The notes beneath the pieces were generated by a model. The model ran no database searches. It saw only the letters and a list, made by a program, of their open reading frames with translations, and had not been told where the DNA came from. Below are positions 35,879 through 47,822 of a DNA stretch of 64,000 nt, piece after piece. The position numbers were made by a program, and so were the translations under genes. This DNA comes from Escallonia rubra (Eukaryota > Streptophyta > Magnoliopsida > Escalloniales > Escalloniaceae): contig JAVXUO010000539.1 of assembly GCA_033065855.1 (NCBI GenBank), positions 1-64,000 on the forward strand. Reading direction: 5' to 3'. Each line of letters begins with the position of its first letter. Position 1 is the stretch's first letter.

Positions 35879-38800
35879 TTACAGATTTTCTTCCTCTTCC
35901 TGAGTGTCGTCTGAAGTTAGGAGATGATTAAGAGCAACCTTTGCCTTCTTTGGTTCTGTTGGGGCTTCTTTGATATCACCTTCGCCAGCCTTCCTCTTCA
36001 CTGATTCATCTTTCTCATGCTCAGCCTCTTCATGCCTGGCTGCAGAAGCTTCATCAACAGAATTCTCAACGTTCTCTTGGGACGATGACATTGGTTGACC
36101 TTCCTCGGCTTTCTTTTCAGCATTCAAATCTCCTTTGCTAGATACCATTTCACATTCCACTAAAGCTGAACGAACTTCTTCATTGCTTGCAAGATCAAGA
36201 GGGGTTTTTCCTGCTTTAGTCTTTGCACTAAGATTTGAACCTTTCTTCACCAAATACTTCACAAGTTCCAGGTGCGACCCTTGAACAGCATAGTGGAGAG
36301 CAGTCATGCCCTTTCGAGTGGAAGCTTTTACCGAGGCCCCAGATGAAAGGAGTATCCGAACAACTTCTAAATGACCCTTTTGAGCAGCAAAGTGAATTGC
36401 ACCCATGTCATCCATGGCAGCAGCCCCAACATCAGCCTTATTCTTGCAGAGGTAGCTCACCACTTGTGCCTGGCCAGACCATGCTGCTAAATGTAGTCTG
36501 AAGATCAATATCACTTAAATCAAGGAAACAATCAACTCAATAAAATGCTAATATGGGTCCCCAGAAAAAAAAATCCACAGGCTCACAGGCCAAGAATCAA
36601 CTACTAACCGTGCTAGAAGTGTAGAACTTCATATGTGGTGTATTTTTTTTTCTTCTTATTTTCCTTTATGGGGTGGGGTCTTAGCAGATGGGTACAGCTC
36701 GTTTATTGATACTAAAACTTCCATTTTGGTCCAGAAGCCTAGTGCCAAGCAAAAGAAACAACGAAGTGCACAGTAAAACATGTTGAGTAACATAATTTAG
36801 GCTTATAAGCTTCACCCCCCCCCCCAACAACAAACAACAACCACCCCACCCATCGCTGCTGCCTCCACCCGAAGAGGAAAAAAGGAAGCAGCGGACAATT
36901 TTTAAACAAAAAATACCTCATCAATTAAGACCACATAAAAGATGCTTGTCACATAAATTTACAAGAAATCCATTATTATCTCAACAGGCGCTTCATTATG
37001 CTAATAAGGCAAGAGGCTGCTTTCATGTTAGTGAGGTTTGGTTATTTGAACAGATTTATTGCATGATTAAATTTCAAAAAGCTCCTGGTTAAATTTCAAC
37101 AACCATGCCATGAAGAAATGACAACCAAGGAATAGTGATTGCTGGTTAGTGATCATGTGAAAATGAAAATGTATCCCAATTTGTAGTTAAAAATATCTCC
37201 CCAGAACTAGTAACTAAATCTTTTCTAGAGTTAATTTGGGTCTCTGCATATTAGTGTTTTCTGGTAATTAGATCATGTGAAACATAAGTTTGTGTTTTCC
37301 ATACTTCAAGCTACCATTTCTCTCCCACTTTAAAACTCATTCACTGAGCAGTCAAGGGTGTGAATTGCACATATACCATTTTTCCCATACCATTGTCTCC
37401 AAAAAATTTCCCCTTCTTCTTCTTATTTCTTCTGCGATTGTCTCCTCCTTACCTTGCCTTAGCACACCACTCAAATCAAGCTTCTATTCTTCAGAGCAGG
37501 TCACGATGCCTCTTTTCTGGTTCAGTCTAATACATGCCCCCACCAAAATTTCCCCAATAGTTGGGAAGCCAAAAGCACAGGTCAAACAACCAGTGAAACA
37601 AATACATCAGCAAAGCATTGCATCCTCAACTTGTAGAAGTTACTCCGGGGTAGTCAGTTCAAAACATATTAATTAAGAAAGACCAACTTCAAGCAATCAG
37701 CTCAAAATTCATCATAGTCAATTACCCAACAAGGGACTCAAGTAAGTCCACAACGTTTCTGGGTTTAATCCATAAATAACAAAATTTCCACTATAACCTA
37801 GTCCATTGTCAAAAACCGGCTCAAATACACAGCAGAAACACATATGTTGAAACGTTAAGCTATGAGTGGAAATGTGAAAACAAGGATACGGGGTTCTAGA
37901 GGGCTTATCTCTTGAGTTGACAGTCAATTGGAGCTGCACATCGAAAGCACGGCATTGAGGTCGCCCAGAAAGAAAAAAAAATGCTAATATGGGTCCCCCA
38001 GAAAAAAAACCCAAAGGCTCAGAGTCCAAGAATCAGCTGCTACCTTGCTAGAACTTCGTATGCGGTGGTTTTCTTTTTCTTATTTTCCCTTATGGGGTGG
38101 AGTGTTAGCAGATGAGTACAGCTCATTTACTGATACTAAAACTTTCATTTTGGTCCGGAAGCCTAGTGCCAGGCAAAAGAAACAACGGATTGTGCAGTAA
38201 ACCATGTTTGAATAACTTAATTTAGGCAACAGGAGTGCTAATTATTTTTTAACTTATAAGCTTCACACCCTTCCAAACCCACACACATCGCCGCTGCCAC
38301 AACCCGAAAAAGAAAAGAGGAAGCACCGGATATACTATAAAAAAAAAATACCTCATAAGGTAAGACCAGATAAAAGAATGCTTGTCACATAAATTTACAA
38401 GAAATCCAGTATAATCTCGACATGGCGGTTCATGATGCTATTAAGGCAAGAGGCTGCTTTCATGTTAAATGACATGCTTTCAAGCCACGGGCAGACCCTT
38501 GAAGTGAGGTTTGGTTATTTGAACAGATTTATTGCATGATTAAATTTCAAAAAGCTCTTGATTAAATTTCAACAACCATGCCATGAAGAAATGACAGCCA
38601 AGGAATAATGATTGCTACTAACTATATCACGTGAAAATAAAAATGTCTCCCAGTTTGTAGTTGAAAATATCTCCCCGGAACTGGTAACTAAATCTTTTCT
38701 AGAGTTAATTAGATTGCTGGTGATTAGATCACATGAAACATAGTTTGTGTTTTCCATACTTCAAGCTACCAGTTCTCTTCCCCTTCCTATGAATAGAGTA

Positions 38801-39572
38801 TACAGCCTCTAAATCCCCAAATCATCTCACATTATACTTATCCGATAAAACCCATTCACTGAGCTGTCAAGGTTGTGAATTACACATTCACCATTCTTCC
38901 CTTACCATTATCCGGAATTATTCCCACTTCTTCTTCTTATTTCTTTTGTGATTGTCTCCTCCTTACCTTGCCTTAGCACACCACTCAACTCATGCTTCTG
39001 TTCTTCAGAGCAGGTCACAATGCCTCTTTCTGTGGTTCAGTCTAATATACGCACACACTCTCCCACTCCCAAATTACCCCAATGCTTGGAAGCCACAAGC
39101 ACAGGCCAACAACCAGTAAAACAAATACATCAATAAATACATCAGCAAAGCATTGCATCCTCAACTTGTGGAAGTTACTCTAGGGTAGTCAGTTCAGAAC
39201 ATATGAATTAGGAAAGACTAACTTTAAGCAATCAGCTAAAAATTCATAATAGTTAATTACCCAACAAGGAACTAACGTAAGTCCACAGCGTTTATGGGTT
39301 TAATCCATAAACAACAAATTTTCCACTATAACCTACTTACCATTGTCAAAACCAGCTAAAACACACAGACAGAAACACATATGTGGAAAGTTGAAGCTAC
39401 GTGCGGAAATGTATGAACAAGGATACGGGGTTCTGGAGTGCTTATCTCTTGAGTTGACAGTCAAAGGGTTGGAGCTGCACATCGAAAGCACGGCGTTTAG
39501 GTCGCCTGATCGAGCCGCCGTGTGCACATCTTGCCCCGATTTTGACGATCTTTCCATACTAGGTTTCCCCAT
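35879..39572 (-). CDS. Ankyrin-repeat protein with nuclear-type tail, complement(join(35879..36497,39427..39572))
   Basis: Exon 1 (ATG at 39572) ends ACCCC with donor GTATCC; exon 2 starts after ATCTTCAG at 36497. The join restores SRTPLHLAAWSG, a perfect ankyrin start, and gives 254 residues. Ankyrin repeats occupy roughly residues 13-155: TAARSGDLNAV, then TPLHLAAWSGQAQVVSYLCK, then GAIHFAAQKGHLEVVRILLS, then TALHYAVQGSHLELVKYLVK, then a final TPLDLA. The rest is acidic, with a basic bipartite signal (KRKAGEGDIKEAPTEPKKAK) suggesting nuclear entry. Ankyrin repeats bind other proteins; the partner is unknown. Small plant proteins with this architecture exist but I cannot assign a symbol. The 2.9 kb intron contains a tandem duplication that copied part of exon 1. 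Confidence 0.88.
36542..39505. repeat. Tandem duplication of a 1.4-1.5 kb intron/exon block in the ankyrin gene
   Basis: Block A (about 36542-37965) and block B (about 37979-39505) are direct repeats. Both start ATGCTAATATGGGTCCCC, share the internal motifs CTGGTAACTAAATC-like (near 37205 and 38683) and CCTTACCTTGCCTTAGCACA, and end in exon 1 sequence (GATACGGGGTTCT, then CTTATCTCTTGAGTTGACAG). Block A ends inside exon 1, after about 65 exon bases. It therefore carries a partial exon copy (minus, about 37963-37896) that retains the exon 1 splice donor. The blocks have diverged by substitutions and small indels; block B has an extra segment near 38466-38506, and block A has C10 near 36815. Confidence 0.88.
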
Positions 39573-40669
39573 TCTTTCTTCTGGTTCATCGTCCGGACAG
39601 AAGTGACGATATATACTGAAGTAAACGGGTCGGGTTATACTCGGAGCGGAATCGTTATCGGAACAAACCGGGCATTGAACCGTTCGGGTTACATATTTTC
39701 CTTTCGACCGGTCAAAATGAAGGACAAAATCGTAAGATTAACAATAAATCTATACTACTATTAAAAGTGTGAATATGCATAAATTATTTTTTGGACAAAA
39801 TTATCCTTACAAAATTTCTTAATGCCATCTTTATCCTTGGCTATAAGAATTAATCAATGAATGTAATTATGGTCATGGTATACTCTTCATCTCTCCAAAA
39901 CATTTGTATATCCTATGTCCAAATTAATTGAAAACCTTTTAACTTTTTCAAATCATGTATATCTTTACACTTATCTCTATATGCATGTATCTATCTCTCT
40001 ATTCATATATTTCCCTCTGAATACATCATGTGGTAACAAAGTCATAAGTTCGAACAAAGATCAAGATATTATATATTACTCCAAACCAGTTGCAAGAAAC
40101 AACATGCTTCAAATGTTTATGTTGTAAAGGCCATATACTTTCATGCCTTTTTTTTCCCCTTCTTCCTTCTATCTCTTCTATGTTGTGTTATTGTACTTCA
40201 CTATTGTATTATTGCTACAAGTGTTACATTAAAAGATTCGAAAGACTTTTTTTTTTAAACCTAAAATGGATATCAAGATCCATTACACTACTTCTAAAAG
40301 TGAGAAAACATAAAAATCATCTAGACCATACATATGGCCCAAATAATTTGCCCTAGTAAAGTCTAAGAATTACTCCTCTACCATTAATTGCTAATTAAAT
40401 ATCACCAAAGCCTTTGTAATTGAGAGGTGTTCCACCTCTTTCACTTATCTGAAAAAATAATCTTAAAAGCTGAGTAACATAACTTGCATTTTCTTTGCAT
40501 ATCATTTCTCCACCATGTTTTATGTTCTTTTTTTTTTAATTGAAATCATGTTTTTACACGCCAAAATGAAAGAAAAAGGCATATGATTACACTATTAAGA
40601 AATCTTGACAACATGTTAGTTTAGAGCTTATTCGATAAATAACTTGGTGATTATTAAACTTTATATCTT

Positions 40670-41749
40670 GGGTTAATTACACCTATGTCCCTGAGGTTTG
40701 AGGGTAATTACATGCGAAGAAACCAAGTTTAAAAATATCACACTTATGTCCATTGACAAATGGAATACAAAAATATTTAACGGTTCTGACAAAAAGTCAA
40801 AGTTGCCCCTAAATAAAAGTTGAAACCCTGATTTGCCCCTGGGACCACATGAAACCCTAATTTTCATTGTCTTCCCCCAACCCCTCCCTACCCCATCTGC
40901 ATCCCCCTCGCCCTTCCCCGTCACCCACCCACCCCGCCTACTTCCCTTCCCTGGCGCCGCACCCCGCCTGCTCCCCTTCCCCGGCGCCGCACCCCGCCTG
41001 CCCCCCCTTTCCCGGCGCCGCACCCCGCATGCCTCCTCCTTCCTCATCACCCCGTCACCGCCCACCCCGTCTACCTCCCCCTTCCTCGTCATCGCCCACC
41101 CCAAGCCACCACGTGTAATCTCCTACTGGCGTCGAAACCTATCGCCGGCGACGTCACTCTTCCCCTTCATCTCTTCTCTCCTCCCCCACAGCAACCCACT
41201 CCATCATTCCATGCCAGCAGCTCCATCGCCCCACGCCGCCGATAGCTCCATCGCACCACGCTACCGATTTTGAAGCCCTAATTTTCAAATTAGGGTTTTG
41301 AAGCCCTAATTTGCAAATTAAGGGTTTAAAACCTTAATTGGCAGATTGAGACCTTTGAGAAATGGCAGATTGAAACCCTAATTTGCAAATTAGGTTTTTG
41401 AAGCCCTAATTTGTAAATTAGGGTTTTGAAACCCTAATTGGTAGATTGAGAAATTAAAGGAAACCCTAATTTGTAAATTAGGGTTTTGAAACCCTAATGT
41501 TTAAATTAAGGCTTAAAATCTTAATTTAAAATTTTTAAAATATTATGTATATAAAGGGGGTAGTATCGTCATTTTAAAAATACGTATTGCTGACATCATC
41601 AAAAAAGTATAATTTTTGGACGGAACCCTGACGGATGGACACGGGTGATACATTTGAAACACTTTTGGTCACGGAATGTTACATTTTGAAATTTTGTGTC
41701 CTTGACTGTAATTACCCCCAAACCTCAAGGGCATAGGTGTAATTAGCTC
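40670..41749. mobile_element. Non-autonomous MULE inside the Helitron
   Basis: The left end GGGTTAATTACACCTATGTC with CTGAGGTTTG mirrors the right end CAAACCTCAAGGGCATAGGT then GTAATTAGCTC. A perfect 9-bp target duplication TTATATCTT lies at 40661-40669 and 41750-41758. The interior holds a GC-rich block (40890-41240) with tandem CCTTCCCCGGCGCCGCACCC units near 40950-41025, read as a proline-rich frame at 40833-41273. A palindromic CCCTAA-rich array follows. No transposase is seen. Confidence 0.92.
41265..41520. repeat. Array of palindromic CCCTAATTTGCAAATTAGGG units
   Basis: Five or so imperfect copies of a 20-base palindrome (CCCTAATTTGYAAATTAGGG) separated by TTTTGAA and longer spacers such as CAGATTGAGA. 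Each copy can fold into a hairpin. Telomere-like CCCTAA/TTAGGG motifs are embedded but do not form a head-to-tail telomere array. The array lies inside the MULE at 40670-41749. Confidence 0.85.
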
Positions 41750-42143
41750 TTATATCTTTTACTCTAGAATAAATGCGTCGCTATATGAAAAAGTAAAACA
41801 ATTATTTATTGTTTACTTCAAAGCAATAATGATGGGTAATGACATGATAGGGTGACGAGCTACAATATGTATTTACTTGCAAGTTGCAACACATTGTCTC
41901 TGAATGTCTTTAGTGGCATCATAGATTTTAGCAATACATTGTAATTGTCAAATCATATTATCCACATGTACCTTTGAACTATATATACTGGTTGCAATTT
42001 TTGGCCACTCAAGAAAGGAATTAAAGCTATGTGCTATTAACAATGGCAACATAATTTTCACGTACTAACATTATTGGTATCAACTTTTAACTATAGTTGC
42101 TATGCCATCTGAGCAGTGGGTTATCTTCCCTAAATAATAAAAA

Positions 42144-43340
42144 GAGTAAAACGTACCAATGGCCACCGAACTATGACATCTTTTTCACTAAAGTCATTCA
42201 ACTTTATTTTGTGCCATTTTGGCCACAGGACTCTCAAATCTGTCCGATTTGACCATTCCGTCAGTTTGCGGTTAAATTTTCTCCATTAAGTGGTTATATG
42301 ATGCGCACATGGGGACTCACAATAAGGACAAAATCGTCACTTCAGTTCAATCTCTCTCTTTTTCTCTCTTTCTTCTTCATTTCATCATAACAGATCTAGG
42401 CGTTGGACGACGGCGCAGGCATGGTGGCAGTCATCGTCGCGGGCTTGGCAGAGATCCAAGATCTGGTTGTCGTCATCGTCGTCGCGGGCTTGGCAGAGAT
42501 CCAAGATCTGGTTGTCGTCATCGTCGTCGAATAGGTCATCCAGAACGGGCCTCAAGCCGCCGCCCATGCTTCAACATCTAAGTTTTCACCATAAAAAAAC
42601 CCCAATTTTCTAGCCATTCCAGTGCTTCTGTATGACCCTTCGTACTCATATCTGGAATTCGACTTATTCTATCTTCCAAACAACACATACAAAGAGACTC
42701 ACCAACAGTCGCTCGTCTCTGCTATCATTTTTGTGTCTGCCGATTCAATTGCTTCACCCTCCTTTACTCGATGACAGCACCCGACGATAGGAGCTCAACG
42801 ATCAGTTTGGATTCTATTAGTTCAGTTTACGGGGATGGGTCGTCGTCGTCGCTGGCTTGTGGTGTTGTGCTGTAGTGGCAGATTTTGGGTGGTGTTTGCA
42901 GCGAGGCTTGGGTGGTTTTGATTGGGTGGCTGGTGGTGTTGTATAGTGGTGGCAGGTGGTGGTGTTGTGCGGGGGTGATTGAGCTCGAAATGGTGGCGGC
43001 TGGGAAAAAACAAAAGAGCATAACTAAAATTATTATTTTTTTGTCGCTAAAAGGTTTAAAGCTAACCTTAATACTTATTTTAGTGACAAAAATATATTTT
43101 TAGTGACAAAAAGATACTACAATTAAGTTAATTTAAGTAAAAAAAGAAATAAAATATTAAGTTGGTGAGACGATTTTGCCCCTGAATTAACCACTTAACG
43201 GGACTCTTCATAACGCCAACAGACTGAGTGGTCAAATCGGAGAGATTTGAGGGTCCAGTGGCCAAAATGACACAAAATAAAGTTGAGTGACTTTAGTGAA
43301 AAATGGGTCATAGTTCAGTGGCCATTGATGCATTTTACTC
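42144..43340. mobile_element. Second non-autonomous MULE inside the Helitron
   Basis: The left end GAGTAAAACGTACCAATGGC mirrors the right end GCCATTGATGCATTTTACTC. Inverted similarity extends about 180 bases through GTCATTCAACTTTATTTTGT and ACTCTCAAATCTGTCCGATT. A perfect 9-bp target duplication TAATAAAAA lies at 42135-42143 and 43341-43349. The interior has a CGTCGTCG-rich direct repeat and GTGG-rich DNA. Its frames (for example 42309-42581) show no known protein. No transposase is seen. Confidence 0.92.
42430..42533. repeat. Two-copy tandem repeat of about 50 bp
   Basis: GGGCTTGGCAGAGATCCAAG followed by ATCTGGTTGTCGTCATCGTC occurs twice in direct succession inside the second MULE. Confidence 0.9.
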
Positions 43341-43587
43341 TAATAAAAAAATCCACAACTATTTTTGATACTTGATATATAAAGCAAAATTGTTGCTAAT
43401 AAAAATAAGATTTTCTACTCTTACTTTTAGAGTTCAAATTTTTCACTTTGGACGATAATTTAATTTAAGAGGTATACTTAATCTACTTGTCATAGTTTTA
43501 AGATAAGTTGAGATTAAGACTTTTTTAAGCCATAATCTAATTTGTTATACATTGATGCTCACGTGCATTGCACGTACATTCTACTAG

Positions 43588-43913
43588 TCGTCGTAAAAAA
43601 TACCAAGTGGATATCAGACTCATGGGTCACCTCGTTTAGTCTCCTTCAACAAGCCAAGGTTTCAGTGAGTGAACTTACTGAATAGTTGACCCCCGTCGTT
43701 TACCACCCCCACTTCCTGCCACCCCCATGGGTGGATCTATAGTCGATCCCCGCGGGACCATGATCACCCCTATATTTATCATTAAAAGTTACTTATTTTT
43801 TTTCCACATGTATTTGGTTGAAGTCTTAAAGTCAAAATTTTAAGAAAATTGTAGCATATATTTTTGAAATTTGAGTTACTCTAAAATAAATTCTCATACT
43901 CCACTTTACATAC
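43588..43913. other. Short stretch between the Helitron and the LTR element
   Basis: No gene or defined repeat seen. It contains a CCCC-rich patch at 43690-43770 in AT-rich surroundings. Confidence 0.4.
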
Positions 43914-44307
43914 TGTTGCTGCTTAAAATATGTCCCGCGTACGTTGCGGAACCCGAGCCTGGACCGATGACCTGCAAGACAGACGAGTGACCGCCGGGTG
44001 GGGTTCCCGGCGGAGAACTCTCCGATGCTTAAGTCAGAGCGCAGCTACATGATAATAACTCTGAAAAAGTATGTATGTGTGTAGTTGTGTAGTCCTCGTC
44101 GTCCTTTTTACCTGGGGGGTAGACCCCTTTATATAATGGTAGGAAGAAGAGCCCTAGTAGGACTGGGCCGTAGGCTAGATGTGTTAGGATCGTGTTAGGT
44201 TCCTTGAGGATCACGTCACGATCTCTGATAAGATAATCCCCAATGTCCTAGTATGACTGAGAGTGCCGGTATTCCCCAATTATTGGGAGTATATTTGAGA
44301 TATATCA
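43914..44307 (-). repeat. LTR copy 1 (downstream LTR in element orientation)
   Basis: It is 394 bp with TG...CA ends on the plus strand (TGTTGCTGCTTA to GAGATATATCA). It is nearly identical to the other LTR apart from small indels near 43920, 44095 and 44145, suggesting a relatively recent insertion. Confidence 0.9.
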
Positions 44308-44934
44308 TAAGCCCCCCACTTCCTTAGCCAAAATGTTTGGCTGAGGAAGTTTATACCTGGTGTCTTGAGACACACGTTAGATTTGTAAAGGATTCTCCAT
44401 CCGCTTGTAGGGGTAATAATATTTCTCTACTCCATGTACTCGGACCTAAGCTCTTGGGAGCTTAAGCCTTGGAACTTTGCCCGAGTAGGATGCTAGAACT
44501 CTAGCTCTTGAGAGCTAGGTCTTTCGAATGTCGCCTAAGTAGGCTATTCAGAATCATCTTTGGGAAGATGAATAATGGGATCTCGGGATCCATTAAAGGA
44601 TGTGCCCCACGTTAGCCTCACAGAGCTGTGCATGCAAGTTGTTGCATGTGCTAAGTGTTTGAATGTCCCCTCGAGGGGTCACCTCTCCTTTGGAGGGTGT
44701 TTGTTTTGTGCAAGTGTGTGTTCTTTAGCTTGAGCTGACCACATCATGCTTGCGTTTTACTTTGACGCGAACCCTTATTGTCAGCTAAGGACTGGCAAAG
44801 AAGCCTCGCACTCATGCTCGGCCAGGTTTCGAATTAACAAAACATGGTAGGGCGACGAACTCCCACGTGGTTTTGCCGTTTCTCGGGCTAGAACTAAAGC
44901 TAGACCGTGTCAGATAACACTTGTGTGCTATCAT

Positions 44935-45190
44935 GTCACCCTTGAGGGTGTTCGTCCCTTGAGGGACCGCCCTAGAGGGCTAGTGGAACGTAGAGTTCTG
45001 ATAAGTGCCCTTGAGGGGGAATGGAACATGGAGCTCATGTAAAATACCCTCGGAGGGTTGACGGAACTTAGAGTTCTCGTACGCGCCCTTGACGGGGAAT
45101 GTAGCTCATGTAAATGCCCTGGGGGGCTGGACGGAACTTAGAGTTCTCGTCATACGTGCCCTCGGGGGCAGATAGAGCGCAAAGTGCTCT
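44935..45190. repeat. Degenerate tandem repeats inside the LTR element
   Basis: Three to four copies of a 65-80 bp unit containing GGAACTTAGAGTTCTCGT and CCCTTGAGGGG-type blocks alternate with AATGGAACATGGAGCTCATG-type blocks. Each contains CCCTNGAGGG palindromes. The function is unknown. Confidence 0.8.
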
Positions 45191-47822
45191 GATTCACTAG
45201 TTGCATTAGTAGCATGCGCTGGTGTGAATGTTTAACCGTTGATAGTCGGTCACTGTATGACCGGATACATAATGTCGAGGCGGCATGATACTGCAGCAAA
45301 AACCCTAGGCGTGATCTTTAAGTCACCGGGTGCTGTGAATTTGTTCCTTGCTTGTGAGGTGGTTTTTGCGTCATTGTTGATGCTTACGAGCGCAGTATAA
45401 ACCCTTGCAACAAGAAAAAGTACGTGACTGAAAAAACAGCTTTTGAAGCAATAAAGCACATGAACTTAAAAGTTCAACTATGTTTTTAACACATGATTGA
45501 GAACGATGTTCAACACCGTGGCCCCCTTAGGATTTTGTCGGTTAGCCTACAGGGGGTGTGCTACACTGTGTGTCGTATGTGAGTTTAAAATGTCATAGTA
45601 GTCAGAATCTCCGACTTGTGACGTACTTGCATTAATTGGTGCTACTAGATAATGATAGACCCAAATTAAACATAGGTCTAGGTATTATACAAGCACATAG
45701 AAGAAGCAGTCCTTAGGAGGCTTGCTAGCACCTAAATATAGTAGTCGCTTCATTTTCAGCAACGAATACGTGGGCCTGAAATATAAATGTTCACTTTTAA
45801 TGACTTTGGAAAGAAATCACCTGACCACTTGTCCCCTCGTCTTTGACCGAAAGGCCATCATGAAGGCAAATCTGGGCACCGTCCAAAGGCAGCGGCGTAA
45901 TTCCGGGGAGCGCCGCAGTGGTGATGGCAGCGACGGTGGGGAGTGCCTGTCGCGGCGGTGCCGGTGGTTGTTGCGGGGCTCGGAGCTGCTCCCGTGCCGT
46001 GGTAGCGCAGCTCTGAAGTTCTAAACTAACGGCAGTGCCACGGCGAGGCAGCACTGTAGATCCGGCAGATCTGAAGTTCTGATCTACTTCTTCTTTCCGT
46101 TTTTTTTATATATATTCAGCTGGTTGTTGATGCAGTAGCTTTACGGCGGCGGTAGATTGCTACCGGCGACGTGCTGGCGCCGTGGAGGTAGTGGTGATGT
46201 CGATGGCGCCGGCGGCGCTGCTATGGCAGTGTCTTTTTGTGACGACGAGAGCCCCTCGGCTGGGCTTTGTCATCGATTGTTCGTCTCCGGTCATCGTTTC
46301 TGGTATACGGCACGATGTCAGCAGCTGCGCCGATTGACGTTGGCGTTCTTCGGGCGGTGACGACGTTGCCGTTTCTTCTATTCTTCTCATGTTTTTTTTT
46401 TAATATTCGGTTGTGCGAATAATGATGGTGGTCGGCGCGACGTCGCTGATTTTTTTCTTGTGTCGCTGCTCCGACAGCTTCGTGGAGACGGCAGTAGTTT
46501 TGTGGCTGATAAGCACCGATTATGGCGGATGTCGGTGAGGTAGATCTTTCGGCTGGTAGTGGTGAAACGGCGATTGCGCCGATTAGAGCTTTGTCGCGGT
46601 CATGACGAGGCCGATGGGTACTGTCGCCCATTGCGGTGGTGACATCTTGACGCGGGGGCTGTCGGTGGCGCTGCTGCACTAGTGGCACCGACGCTGTCGC
46701 TAATAAGGGTGCCGACGGGCACTGCCGCTCGTCGTAGTTGCGCGGATCTGGTCGGGGGGGCGGGGATGACATTCCAATCTGGGGCGAACGGCGGTTATGT
46801 TGCGCCGTCCAGTGCCGGCGCAGGTGGCGGTGGAACTGCTAGCGGTGCGGCGGTGGCGCCCCAGCGGTGCTGCTAGCTGTGGTCTCGGCCGACGATCTTG
46901 ATCGAGTGGTGCCGTCGCTTGTCGTTGAGGTGGACAGAGCTGTTCCCACGCCGCGGTAGCGCAGATCTGAGGGGAAGGAGAAGCCGGTGGCTGCTTGTCG
47001 CTATAGTGATGGCGCCTGTGGCTCGTGGCGGATACGGTGGCCACTGATTGTGGTGGACGACGGCGGCAAATTTCTTGTGGTTACGGCGGCGATTGCTAAA
47101 GCCGGTAGCAGCATGTCGGCGACGGCACTGATTAGCGCTATCGTTAGTCACGCTGGTGACTGGGCTAACTGCCGCTTGTCGCGGTGGTGGGTGGCATCTC
47201 GACAGCTTGAGTCTGATGGTGGTGCCGCTGCGTCTTTCTATTTTTCTTTTTCCTTTTGGTGGTTGAGTTGTTGTGATTGTGCTGTCCGGAGAAAGGACCC
47301 GCCGACGGCGACAGTCGGTGGTGAATGTCCTGTGACAGGGTGACCGGAGAAAGACGACGTTTACGGCAGCCCTTTTGCGGCGGATGACTTGGTGGTTCAG
47401 AAGCATACGCGGTGGCGCGTACGGGTTGAACCTTGTGACAGGGCTACCACTGCTGCTTCTTTTCCTTTCGCCGGTTTTTTTTTTGTTGCGTTGCCGTCGG
47501 TGGCTCGCGGCAATTTGCTGGTTCTCTTTGCTGCTCCGGTAGCTTTGCGGCGGCCGGAGATGGTGATGTCTGAACCTTGTTTGTGGTTGTGCAGGCATGG
47601 GCCTGCCGTGTAGGTGCTGCTGACGGTTCTGTTGTTGGCCGCCGGCAACCGTTTCCACGACAATGAGGAGACTGCTTAAAGGCGGTTGGGATTGGAGACC
47701 CACGGTGGAGGTGCCGTGGGTTGGCTGTAGACGGTGGTTTCCAAGTTGTAATTTTATTTTTTCTTTGACGTGATTGGGTTTGGTCAATCGGCTATGCTGG
47801 CGGGTTACGGATGGCGCCAAAA

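Larger units (their letters stand above)
39749..43587 (+). mobile_element. Non-autonomous Helitron containing two MULEs
   Basis: The left end TCTATACTACTATTAAAAGT is the classic plant Helitron 5' end beginning TC. The right end has a hairpin ACGTGC-ATT-GCACGT, then ACATTCTACTAG, ending CTAG. Insertion is between A (39748) and T (43588), the Helitron target. There is no target duplication, as expected for rolling-circle transposition. No Rep/helicase is encoded. Subtracting the MULEs at 40670-41749 and 42144-43340 leaves about 1.5 kb of AT-rich Helitron sequence. It lies about 180 bp upstream of the ankyrin gene start. Confidence 0.83.

Noticed and set aside
40833-41273. Proline-rich 146-codon open frame
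   Set aside because: It is produced by tandem CCCCGGCGCCGCACCC units inside a MULE; overlapping frames on both strands are equally open.
41265-41520. Regularly spaced palindromes resembling a CRISPR array
   Set aside because: Plant nuclear context, irregular spacing, spacers similar to each other, and no associated genes; it is a palindromic repeat array in a transposon.
41265-41520. Interstitial telomere
   Set aside because: CCCTAAA/TTTAGGG units are not head-to-tail; they occur as halves of longer palindromes.
46873-47820. 315-codon minus-strand open frame, very basic
   Set aside because: It lies wholly inside the LTR retrotransposon, starts in the primer-site region, overlaps long frames on both strands and reads as GC-driven Arg/His/Pro-rich sequence with no gag or other domain.
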